From Pseudophaeomoniella oleicola (lineage: Eukaryota > Ascomycota > Eurotiomycetes > Phaeomoniellales > Phaeomoniellaceae), in assembly GCA_003868215.1 (NCBI GenBank), contig QWDQ01000005.1:434001-498000 (forward strand): a stretch of DNA of 64,000 nucleotides. Reading direction: 5' to 3'. This document shows, in pieces, positions 33,493 to 43,635 of this stretch (position 1 is the first letter of the stretch; each line of letters begins with the position of its first letter). The notes below the pieces were generated by a model. It searched no databases, was not told the origin of the DNA, and saw only the letters and a program-made list of their open reading frames with translations. A program made the translations under genes and the position numbers.

Positions 33493-36195
33493 ATGTGCCC
33501 GATATCTCCCACAATGGCAGCTCAAGGCGTCCTGGCTACCAAATGGGCAACGTTTCAGAAGGCGTCTGGTCCAGGAAACTCATCGACAGGGAAGACCTCA
33601 TCGGCTAGCAAGAAACCTGGCGGCAAAAAACAAGCAACTGCCGGAAAAGCCGCCCACGACAAAAAGAAGGCAAATGATGTCCGCCTGGGTTCCGAGTCCT
33701 CGCTTTTTCGGATTGAGTACGGCGATCAACAAGGTTGGTGGTCTGATGCGACTTTCAACAACAAATTCGTACTTTCTTCGTTGGACAATCCATACAACGA
33801 GAAGAAAGTCGCTTATTGGAGGCTCCAGTTCACCTTCTACGCTCGCAAGGGCGGTGTGCAGATCACCGAGAAGTTGATGGACCCAAATTCAGCAGGCGGA
33901 ACATCCTCGAGATACTCCCTTGATTCTGGCTACGATGATTTCACACACGGCGAATTCTATGAAGCAGAGCGTAGCTCTGCATCTGGACAAACCGTTAAAG
34001 CTCTGGCCATGGATTTTGACCTGAACAAAGGGATCCACCACCGTCTTGAGAGCAAGATCAAGAAGGGCGGGCCGGGTCTACCAACTCTCTTCCAGGTTGG
34101 CCTTCTCAAATCGCTAGCGATCGAAAGAAGTGATCCTCAACCATCTCGATTCCGTTTGATAGTTGCCAAGGAAGGCTTCGACTCCGATAGAGCCATCAAA
34201 TGTCTCCAGCAGGATTTCGCGGAGATCAGTGATCTCACACCCTTGGTATATATCGACCGAATCGAGGAGGCTCACGCTGAAAGCTGTGACATCACACTCG
34301 ACGCTCTGACGAAGAAGGACCTGAAAGGAGTTCAGGGTCAATATCACCTCGGCGAGGAAGAAAATCGCCTGTACCTGCCCGCTGAGAGACCACCGGATGG
34401 CCCTCCATTCCAGATCGAAGTTGGCACTCTTCTTTTCTTCACCGACAAGCCTCGTTTCGAGGGTAGCAGGGCCCCAAAGAAATTTGACGGGACGAGAAGT
34501 CAAGGCGCTTGGTCAGCTGTCGTCAAGAAATCTGAGAACAACACCATAACAGCGATAATCCAAAACGCAGTACCCAATGTCTCAGAATGCGATGGCCAGG
34601 CTTTCGGCAAGGACTTCGAAGCCAACGTTGACACCCTCAACCCTGAGGAGCATCGTGAGCTACGCGCCATTATATCGTGCCAGGAAGAGCACTGCGGATA
34701 CTTGTTCCAAGACGGTGCTAGGAAGAGCACCGCGAGCAACGTGCAATTAGATGGTGTCGTGCCATCTCAACTTTCCAAACCGGCGATCCAGAACTGATCA
34801 AGAAAGCCAAAGCGCGCTTGGAGCCAACTGACCCAGATTTGGAGCACATGCATATCCAATTTCGAGATCTTTTCACGAGACAAAAGGATGAAGCCGTTCC
34901 AGAGCCTCGAGATCTGTACCCTTTGCGGACCGATTTGAAACCCCTCTGCCTCAATCCATCTCAACAAGCCGCGGTAATGGAGACAATAGCGCCGCGAGGC
35001 AACATTTCTCTTTGGCATGGTCCTCCCGGAACTGGAAAAACGCATACGATATCATGTGGGGTTCGCGTCGTTTACGACGCGAGCAAACCATATGAGAAGA
35101 TCCTCGTCTTTGCGCGAACCAATCAAACCGTCCAGAACTGTTGCATCCATACTGCCAAGCACTGGAGAGCCAGAACGAACCGTGATCCACGCCGAGATAT
35201 CGTGCTGGTACTTGGCGGTCACGAAACCGAAGAACTTCGAGCTTGTGCCAAAGCCCCTTCCGCAACCCCCGCCGACAGAGGCCTTTACGATTTGTCGCTC
35301 GAGAACTGGCGTGAGAGAGTGTCAGCGGAGAAGGACAATGACTTAAGGTTCCGAGAATGGAGGGCAGGATGGGCGCAATACATGGCAACAGGTCATCTCC
35401 TCCTTGAAGACAAGGATCGCAACGAGTACTATCGTCAACAAGAACAACTCGATGGCATCGTTGGGTTGCGTTGCAAAGTGAACTTTGCAACGATCTCCCA
35501 GATTGCCAGCCGGTTCTACTTCAAGAGAACGAAGTCAGACTCAGACAGAAGGTTCAACATCTCGCACATGTTCATCGACGAGGCTGGCCAGGTCAGCAGT
35601 CTCAATCTGATGTTAGCGTATTCGGCCGCCAATCCCAAAATCCTTGTCATGATCGGTGATCCGATACAACTCCCACCATATCATACAACGGAGAAAAGTC
35701 GTCTTGCCTTTGGCACGTCAGTGTTTGAAGCTTTGACTCGAAAGAATTGGCCGGTCTGTCTCCTGAATGTCCAGTATCGAGCACATCCATCAATCTGGGA
35801 AGCTACCAATGTCGCCGTATATTAGCTCAAGAAGGCTGGATTTTTTCGTGCAAAACTCCTGGCAATGATACCCTCTGGTATAGCATTTCAGGCTAAATAC
35901 ATTCTGGAGACCGTACTCATACTGCTATTCGATGGATTGAGCGCCGTAGAGAACACTTTCAATACCGCTTCTACTCAACGGCCGCCGGCTAGACAAGAAC
36001 GTTCAGTCGATCCAAATCTCTTACCCTGGATTCAAGTTTCTGCCGACAAATTTTGCACTGCCCATTGCACAAGGCTTCCCCGGAAAGGATGAAAGACCTA
36101 GGATCTGCGAACATTGCGAGGTGACAGATTCGATGGAGTGGTTTCCAGGTTCAACAAGTCAAACTGTCCTATGCCGGAACTGCAAGGAAATGTGA
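33493..36195 (+). pseudogene. UPF1-like SF1 helicase gene, decayed
   Basis: Two long open segments (33493-34797 and about 34750-35825) lie in different frames. Together they resemble a fungal superfamily 1 helicase with an N-terminal domain of unknown function. The second segment carries motif Q/I (LNPSQQAAV, WHGPPGTGKTHTI), motif II (FIDEAGQ), motif III (MIGDPIQLPP) and LLNVQYRAHPSI. It then stops, so the second RecA domain with motifs V and VI is missing. A third fragment (36031-36195) encodes a Cys4 zinc-finger-like end (CEHCEVTDSMEWF, then CRNC) in another frame. No intron of usable length and matching phase bridges the first frame change. I therefore count one frame break, a lost helicase C-domain and at least one further break. 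The first ATG in frame is 33493, although the frame is open from 33301. It could still make truncated proteins. Confidence 0.7.
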
Positions 36196-37124
36196 GAACG
36201 AGAACTGCGATCTCTACAACGTACGGAGCCCCCGTCAAGACCTGAAATGGTCTCCCCAAGCTTTACAAGCATACCGTTCTGCATGTGGTCGATCCATCTA
36301 GGAGATATCTAGAGCATATCCTATGGCGACTCTATACCTATGGATGCTCATATAAGAGGTCGTGGAGAGCTTGATAGAGGCCTCGTCACAAAGGACCAGG
36401 GAGGGAATGGCACATAAATACCACCTGAGGGCTCGTACAACATAGTTGACTTTCTATATCAACCTCTCTATATATGTACATTCAGTGTTATGACAGACAC
36501 ACTGGTCTCGGCAGACTATTCGAGCGCACACAGATGGAACTTACACGGTCAGCCAAATCATCGAACGGCCAGCAAAGTGTGAATATCATACATGGAACCG
36601 CCTCGTAGACATAACTTACAGGCAAAGACTATTCTCATGACCTTTACCTCCTCCTCTTTCCATCCCTTATCAATTGTGACATCAACGTAGAACGATGCTC
36701 TGAACACCTTTGTGCACGTGGGCGTCATGAGTCCAGCGACCATCTGCTCTGGGATCCCTTGAGACGACCAAAGGAGCACTAGGGCACAGTTAGATGTCCA
36801 AAAGGTATCCAAATAATTACTGTCTCCGGATAGCTAAGATCCGGTAGTAGAAATCAGGAAAACAGGGGTCTTTGTATATAATCAATCCGCCGGGGGGCCG
36901 GACAAGATACCATAAGACTCTTCCGTATATAGACCGAGTACATAGAAAACCCGATTGATCTCTTCTCTGTAGGTTGTTTAAGGTCCGAGGTTTTCGGGGA
37001 CTCAGGGCGTTCTCTGGATTTGGCCGGAAATTTTTTTTGGGCTGATACTTGGTCCTCGAAAAAGATTTTGCGGTATATATTGGTTCTTGACCCAAATTTC
37101 TTCAATAAAGTGGAAAAATCCCAG
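36196..37124. other. Intergenic, no gene seen
   Basis: About 930 bp between the helicase remnant and the tRNA-Gly gene. I see no coding region. The last 300 bp are more A/T-rich, with a T8 run near 37030. Confidence 0.4.
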
Positions 37125-37213
37125 GCGCCAGTAGTGTAGTGGTTATCATATTTGCCTTCCATGTCGTTTAAGACAGCTAGCAAGTGAGCCTGGTTCGATT
37201 CCTGGCTGGCGCA
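37125..37213 (+). tRNA. tRNA-Gly(TCC) with 17-nt intron
   Basis: The acceptor GCGCCAG pairs perfectly with CTGGCGC, followed by discriminator A. The D-arm region TAGTGTAGTGGTTATCAT is typical of eukaryotic tRNA-Gly. The anticodon stem TTTGC pairs with GCAAG (one G-U pair). The loop is CT-TCC-A, giving anticodon TCC for GGA codons. A 17-nt intron (37162-37178) sits after position 37 and can fold on itself (TGTC/GACA). The T-loop is TTCGATT. The T-stem reads CCTGG on both sides, leaving a central T-T mismatch. A T6 terminator follows at 37230-37235. The overall fold is convincing, but the weakened T and anticodon stems leave open that it is a variant or decaying copy. Confidence 0.85.
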
Positions 37214-37229
37214 GACAAATATGTGGAAA

Positions 37230-37235
37230 TTTTTT
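37230..37235 (+). terminator. RNA polymerase III terminator
   Basis: A run of six T residues 17 bases after the tRNA-Gly gene. Confidence 0.75.
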
Positions 37236-38075
37236 GGTGCTTTGGTCCCTTTGTTTTTGTGGCCCCTTCTTGATTCACTAGGCCCCGAAGGGACCTAAGG
37301 ATGCCAAGGATTCTTGGCCCAATCTTATATGCTCGATGCCATACCCTCCTGCGCTCTCATGGTTCGTCCCTCGGGTCGATATATAGGAGTACCGGTCAAT
37401 GCTTTTTTGATGCAAGAGATTTTTGATTTTCCAGTCGTATGCTGAATGCGACATACTGTCTACGTAAGCCCTATTCATGCTCCCAAACACAGCAAAAACA
37501 TCTTGATCAATCATCATCATATCAGTTAAGAATTAGTATCATCAATGGGTTATCATGTCCTGTTCATCAAGAGCTTCGAACCCCATCGGATCGGCGTTCG
37601 GATAATTAATTAGGTAAGGGTCTATATATATATATATAAGCTTCTTTCTACCTTACCTGCCCACCCAACATGAGTGAGTGAGTGAATAGTAGTAATACTT
37701 ACCCAGCGGTCTTGTGATGGTCAGGGTAGGTATAGGACTGGAACGTGTATGCCTCCAACAACGAACGGCCTTCTCGATTTTGAATGGAGGTTGGAACGGG
37801 CTGGATCCAGGCGTACATGATAGATGGACAGTAGCGACAGTAAGCAATCTTTCTATTGTTCTTCTGTTACTGAATCACATTCCTTAACTACTTAGTACCT
37901 AGGTAACACATCGTCACATTACTCTCATGATTGTCTTCCCTTTTCATACGATAACGAATGGTTTGTCACATGTGGGAAACAGATTGCTGCAATGATCTTT
38001 GAATTATTACTGTGGGAACCAAGATGGCCTAGCTATGAATGACAAGCAAAAGCAACAGCAACAGCAACCAATCAC
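37236..38075. other. Intergenic, no gene seen
   Basis: About 840 bp. It contains a (TA)n run at about 37624-37638 and a TACCTAGGTA box near 37896. No coding region is evident. Confidence 0.45.
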
Positions 38076-38390
38076 CTAAAAACCAGACGTCTCCATTTGA
38101 CATTGTTGAAGTTCACGCATGAGCAATCTCATCGCATCATCAATGCTCTCCACCTGAGCCTCATCTTCTTTGAGCTTTGCCATATTCTCATCGTGCACCT
38201 TCTCAAGTGCCAAAAGTCTCTCACGAGACTCCTTCAAGGCCCTTCTGTGCTCTTCCAATTTTGCGCTTAAAGGTGCTATTTGCAACTGCAATGCCTTGAT
38301 TTGAGCGACCCGCTGTTCTCGGTTTCCTGGAGCTAGTGGAGCAGGAGGCGACGGTGCTGGTGCTGTTGCTGCTGCACGAGGTGGAGACAT
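38076..38390 (-). CDS. Small coiled-coil protein, hypothetical
   Basis: A single-exon candidate of 104 residues. An Ala/Pro-rich N-terminus (SPPRAAATAPAPSPPAPLAPG) is followed by one long charged helix from about residue 23 to 98 (REQRVAQIKALQLQIAPLSA, LEEHRRALKESRERLLALEK, AQVESIDDAMRLLMRELQ) with heptad spacing typical of a coiled coil. No family recognised. Its upstream region contains the inverted-repeat cluster described separately, which would fall in the promoter or 5' leader of this gene. Evidence for coding is the clean helix periodicity and an ATG in good position. The small size and lack of introns keep the call moderate. Confidence 0.5.
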   Translation of the reverse strand: MSPPRAAATAPAPSPPAPLAPGNREQRVAQIKALQLQIAPLSAKLEEHRRALKESRERLLALEKVHDENMAKLKEDEAQVESIDDAMRLLMRELQQCQMETSGF

Positions 38391-38429
38391 TGCGTGCTAC
38401 CGAGGGTGTTTTGGGTATGAAAGTAAGGT

Positions 38430-38716
38430 AGAGAGAAGGGCAGGCCAACTGCTTGCACCTCAGAAAAGTTGTATCTGGTTGCGTAGTAAACTGCGCAACT
38501 GAGGTTGTTGATTTGGGTATGAAAATTGTATCTAATTGCGTAGTGAACTACGCAACTGAATATGTTGGTTTGGATTTGAAGGTGGTTTTGATTGCGTAGT
38601 AAACTACGCAACCCAAGACGAGAAGAGAAGAGGTTGATGTATGGTAGGGAGAAGAGCAGGCGAACTGCTTACTTCCCAGAAAAGTGATATTTGATTGCGT
38701 AGTAAACTACGCAACC
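38430..38716. repeat. Tandem units each carrying a 20-bp inverted repeat
   Basis: Four inverted repeats of the form TTGCGTAGT-NN-ACTACGCAA lie at 38479-38498 (one arm mismatch), 38536-38555, 38592-38611 and 38695-38714. The two-base spacers are AA, GA, AA and AA. The first two sit in a 57-bp tandem unit (GTATCTxxTTGCG...CAACTGA). A longer unit (GAGAAGxGCAGGCxAACTGCTT...CAGAAAAGT) recurs at about 38431 and 38645, a period of about 214 bp. The repeats lie just upstream of the small coiled-coil gene. Confidence 0.9.
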
Positions 38717-38849
38717 GAAAGAGAGAGGAGAAGAGGTTGATGTATGTTGGGAGAGGCGGAGCGCAGGAGAACTTTGTTGGCGTTAGAGAAGTAGGGATTG
38801 GCCGACAGCGCTTCAATGTCACTGCCGGCATGGGCGGAAGATATTGCCT

Positions 38850-38895
38850 GGTCTTCCTAGTAGACTAGGAAAATTCCTGGTAAACTAGGAAGACC
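38850..38895. repeat. Compound palindrome related to the neighbouring inverted repeats
   Basis: A 46-bp near-palindrome with 12-bp perfect outer arms (GGTCTTCCTAGT and its complement). It is made of two inner inverted repeats, TTCCTAGT-AG-ACTAGGAA (38854-38871, perfect) and TTCCTGGT-AA-ACTAGGAA (38874-38891, one mismatch). Confidence 0.9.
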
Positions 38896-40001
38896 AAGAA
38901 AAGTGTGATGGTGGTTCTTGTGGTGCTGGTGCTGATGCTGGTGCTGAGCGCGCTGATGGTGGTGATGAAGATGATGTTGGTGATGGTGTGCGTAAAGGTG
39001 AGGGTGAGGAGCGCGAAAGGATCAGGAGAGATCAGCTTTTCAAAAAAATTTCATCAACATTTAAACTACTTTCTTCTGTGGGTGAATCTCAAGCCCTCCT
39101 ACCACGTACACGTACACGATGTTTACATTTCACTCTAAACGGCATTTCCCCACGATCTCTAATTTACACGGGTGGAAAGCTCTTTTGGCCCTTTCAGATC
39201 TTGAGCATGGAAGAACAGGAAGAGATCCATTTGGCATGCTTACAAACAAGAAGTAAGCATCAGGTATAGCTCATCTGTGGAAGCCTTCTGCAAATGGTTC
39301 CTTTTCTGATCCCGCCAGCATATCACAGAACAGTATCAGATATAGCCCATCTGTGGTACATAGACAATCAATTAGCTGCATCTCAAGTGATCAGCAGCCA
39401 AACACATCAAGATAAGCGCCCAATAGACGTAGATGGAAGAGTCAGTGGATGTGTCTTGAGGTAACTGTTGGACAACGACAGGCGAAAGGTAACCTGAGGT
39501 ACTGTTGCGATTCACGCTGTCCATATTTGGGTTAAACTACCCAGATACAATATAGGAGGTATTGATGATGGACCCATGTTATTAGGTTACCTTGCCTACT
39601 TCACACATACACTGATCTCCTACCAAATACCCAAGAATCGAAATGATATCTTCCAGGAAAACAGCTGAGTTCACATGGGTGCTTTCAATGGCTCAGTCTC
39701 CGACGAGTAGAAGTACCAGCTTTAGCTCGAGCTCTTCATTCAGTGACGTCAGACAACCATCTGCGTCTACTATCACGGACGTACATACTTAGGGGGTCTA
39801 CGAAATTTCACTAGCCATGTAGGACGAAGGATGAGAGGGAAAGGAGATATAAATTCTTGGTAGATAAAGGATATCCCTGCAGGCCTTACATACAAATCAT
39901 CTGTGAAAAAGATCTCATCCTTCATATACTCTGTCATTCATTCGTTCGTAAATGGAAACGCTCAACGTTCAAGATAACAAGGTAGATCGCCACTGCAACT
40001 T

Positions 40002-42417
40002 TCAAGTGCTGCTCTCCCGTTGCGGAGGGGTTCTTTCGGCGTAACTGTAGCAAGGCGCCTTGACGAGAATATTGCCACCATCCTTACCTTTACCCGTGAT
40101 CTCGACGGCGATAAAGGCAGCGAAACGAATACGCCTCTCTCGTTCCAGAGCGGCCGCACGCTCAAGATGCTCCCGGTCTTTGACCGTATCCCTCTCGCGA
40201 TCCGGGATGCCGGAAATCGATCCTCGACTTGTGCCAACATTGACATCTCCAGGGGTAGGCTTTTTATTCACGAGCCCACCAAAGATCGATTTCTTCTTTT
40301 CCCGAGGATCTCTGGAGAGACCACCTGAAGACTCCCGACGAGGTGGAGCTTCACCTTCAAAGGCCGAGTCCCGGTCAGGATCGGTCCCTGTACTGGTAGT
40401 GCTTGCTCGATCGGTCTGGTCGAGATTGCTTGATGGTAATAGGTCATTACTTGCACCAGGAGTCGTCAATGCTGGCAAGCCCATTTCTATTTTCATATAT
40501 GCATCCGAAATTGGTGCACCAGGCATGAAGTACTCGACAGATACGTCGCGTGATTCTAGAGGAATATTGGCAGCAATACCCACAGCTAATTCCACGATGC
40601 CGCTGAGTCCTGCCTCGAGACCAGGTGGTGGGGGATCATTCAGGTTCATCTCCAGAGATGCTGTGAGCTTCTCTATAAGGTTCGTAATCAGTTGTGCATG
40701 ATATTCCTGCGATTGAGAAGACGAGAGCATGTCCTGCAATCCCTCGACAGTAGTCAAACGCCAGTTGGATAATTTCACAATATGATCTTCTTTCTGGGCT
40801 TCCTCGTTAGTAGACTTGTGAAAGAGATTCCGACGAATATTCTTTTCAATGATCTTCAGCTGCGAAGACAGTCCAGGCTCGAGACCAGGATGGAAAAATC
40901 GCTCAAAAATTTCATCAACTAGCCAACGAGTAATACATGCTCGACCAACAGCTGTCATTTCTTTTGTTCCCACGGACGCCGCGTCCTTGTTGACAACATG
41001 CTGCAGCCACGGCGGTATGGATTTCCAATCCTTTCGAATATTGAATGCAAAATTATTGATGGCACCATCCAACCGATTGAAACGGTTCTGATATTCATTG
41101 TCATCCAGGGAAGTGTTGATCATGGACAATCTCTGGTGGGCTACGATATTCTGCAACTGCTGTACTTGTGTATCCCTCTCGAAATAATAACGCTTTACTT
41201 TGCTGTACTTGGCCTCTGAGAGACATTAGCAGGGCAAACAGAAAATGCCGATTCATAAACTCACGCAGCTCCTCATGTTTCTGTACCAATGTCGCGAGAT
41301 CTATGTTTGAAATATCTTCTCGTGACTTCAGGGGTGGAGTAGCTCGCCCACCGTCATTGTTACCAGATGTTGACTGTGCCCCATTTGGTCGTAGAGAGTG
41401 TGTGTTACTGGTATATTGAGATTGTTGGTTCTGATCTACACCATGTCCATGTGGTGGTTGCGTCGAAGAGCGCGAAGAGGGTTGTTGTCCATCTCTAGCC
41501 ATTATATCCTGGCCGCGTGCATTCGGCGGACTGGGAGGCTGCGCAGATTCTATATGGGGAAACTGATTAGAAGCCAATGGCGATGGCGGACCAAGCGAAT
41601 GTCTCGAAGAAGTAAATCCTCGATATGTTTCGTGAGCACGTAGGGAGTTCTGATCGCTTGACTTCTGGTGATACACTACGTAGGGACTCTGTGATGCCCT
41701 CGTGGATTCCTTGACAGTCGCTGCAGAGCGACGTGACCCTGGCGATAGTCCTTCTCCCTCTTGTATAGATTCTTGAGATTGATTGAGCTGGCCTTGTATA
41801 CGTCGAATATCCCTCGATCCGTTGAAGTCTTGCACCAGCTCTTCTCTAGAGTCAGCACTGGGATCAACCTGGTTTACTGTGTCGCGATCGTAGGAGAATC
41901 CTTGCCCACCTTGGGTCGGTTCAACCGCCGACTGCGGGTGTTGATGCCGATGTGCAGGGTGAGTGGTATCTATTGAGGGTTGTGGTAGCCCACGCTTTCT
42001 GACCGAAATACTGCGACCAAGCTGTTTTGGGGTGGGCTCTTTTGAAGTAGATGGTATTCCAAAGTAACTTCGCTTCGATCTTTTGCCTTCTCTCTCATCT
42101 GTTGTCTGCGCAGTCGCTGAATGCAATCGATTCTCACTTGGGGCAGGCGGTTGAATGATGTTTACTGGCGGCTGCGCATGATCGGTAGAGACTGTATCTG
42201 ACTGCGGAGGGGGATATGTATGCTGGACGGTTTGGTAGGTGTTGGTAGGATTGTATGGAGGTTCAAGAGGTTCAAGACGTTGTTCGTGGGTGCCGTCGAA
42301 TTGTGAACCACGGCGTCCTTGTGGGTAGTAAGCAGAGTGTCTGTTGGGAGATTGACCGCGGGAATTATCAGATGAAATAGTCTCCCCTTGAGTACGATGC
42401 GGCTTAAAGAGACGCAT
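40002..42417 (-). CDS. Conserved-looking fungal protein of unknown function
   Basis: Two exons, 42417-41265 and 41215-40002, with a 49-bp intron (GTGAGT donor, CTCAG acceptor), give 788 residues. I do not recognise the family. The first 360 residues are disordered, rich in Ser, Gln, Pro and His, with many phosphorylatable RxxS sites. A coiled-coil stretch spans the splice (IDLATLVQKHEELQAKYSKV, then YYFERDTQVQQLQNIV). The folded part follows (about 410-640): RFNRLDGAINNFAFNIRKDWKSIPPWL, then ITRWLVDEIFERFFHPGLEPGLS and LEAGLSGIVELAVGIAANIPLES, mostly helical. The C-terminal 150 residues are again disordered and charged. There is no signal peptide or membrane segment, so it is probably a cytosolic scaffold or regulator, which is an inference. 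Divergent from the acyltransferase gene. Confidence 0.75.
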
Positions 42418-43635
42418 GGATCAATGAGGAAGATTGCGAAGCTCGTCGAGCTTGGACGCAGGCTGATAATACTAACAATAACAACAATGAATAGTATAAA
42501 GGTGACAATGGGCCCTTTGTTGCTATTCCGGTGCTTCAGATACCGCCCGCTACGTATGCCTATGGCGATGCAACTGATCGTGGGGAAAGGAAAGCAACAT
42601 TTGGCGAGAGGCAGGCGGTTCGATACACGACAAAACAAGCAGAGACAGAGATACTAGACTGTATTACCGTCTTCGAGGTCTACGGATTACTATACGTCTA
42701 TTCTTAGATTGGCTGTGAAGCTTCAGGAGCCGTGTTGGTCTCATTTCTGGTCAAGGTACACGGTTGTCTAGGTACACAGTACTGTGATTAGACATGGAAG
42801 CCGGTTTGGGGGCCTGAACGAGACAACCCACACTCATCCAGTGCTTCATATTCGACCCCAGTTGATGCTGCATTCGTTCGTTGAGCTTCATTTACACGGA
42901 ACGGCGATGCAGCTGCAATTACGAAGACGTTGCAGCACCTTTCGTGAGGACTGTGTTATACATACCCGGCCAGGAGCAGATGGCTGTTGTACCTTTCCGC
43001 CTGAGTCAGCTGAATGCACCGTCGCTTACCAACATTTTCGTTGAGCGCTAAAATCCCAGGATTCCGTGGCTCGGTCTCTACGCAGTATAAGATGAAAGAT
43101 TTGGCAAATGGTCGAGCTCGTTATACTGCAGCAATGAATGGGTTTTCATGAACAGAAGAGTATTCTCTCATGCGCTTCAGCATGCCGGTTCGGACTTTTC
43201 CAATGGTCACTTCCAGAATCACATGCGCCCCCACCTACAACTACTAATTACGGTAGTATCTCTTACTGAAGTATCCTTGCTGGAAAGCACAACTTTTGGC
43301 GTTACATACAGGAAGGCAATAGCCTGATCTCTAGAGGGCTTGCTTGATCATATATCTCCCTAGTAGCAGTTTTACTTTTCCGTATAGCTGTCCGAGTTGA
43401 CGACAACGGCATTATTCGCTTGAGAGGACCATCTTGTCAATGCTATCAAAATTCGTCTATAATAACATGCCGGATCTGGCGGAACAACAATAATCACTGC
43501 AGGGGAATATGTTCGAAGCACATCAATTCAGTCTTAATGGATAATCAGCTCTAGGACTCATATACGGAATAGAGGAGAAACTAAGGACACGATCTTTGAT
43601 TCACTTATTCAGGCGACAAGATAATCAACGACGCA
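42418..43635. promoter_or_regulatory. Divergent promoter region
   Basis: About 1.2 kb between two diverging genes, with no further coding sequence visible. It presumably contains both promoters. Confidence 0.4.

Larger units (their letters stand above)
38391..40001. other. Intergenic region carrying inverted-repeat cluster and GGT/GAT triplet tract
   Basis: It holds the inverted repeats at 38479-38895, then a degenerate GGTGCTGATG-type triplet tract (about 38905-39010). About 1 kb follows without visible genes, up to the stop codon of the next minus-strand gene. Confidence 0.5.

Noticed and set aside
34700-34820. Possible intron joining the two helicase segments
   Set aside because: The only GT...AG pair with a plausible donor is 36 bp long and in the wrong phase, so a frame break is the better explanation.
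36817-37183. Minus-strand open frames of 92 and 109 codons
   Set aside because: They overlap the tRNA-Gly gene and its upstream region and have no coding character.
38333-38831. Minus-strand open frames repeating HYAIRYNF and LRSLLRNQ phrases
   Set aside because: These are translations of the tandem inverted repeats, not a repeat protein.
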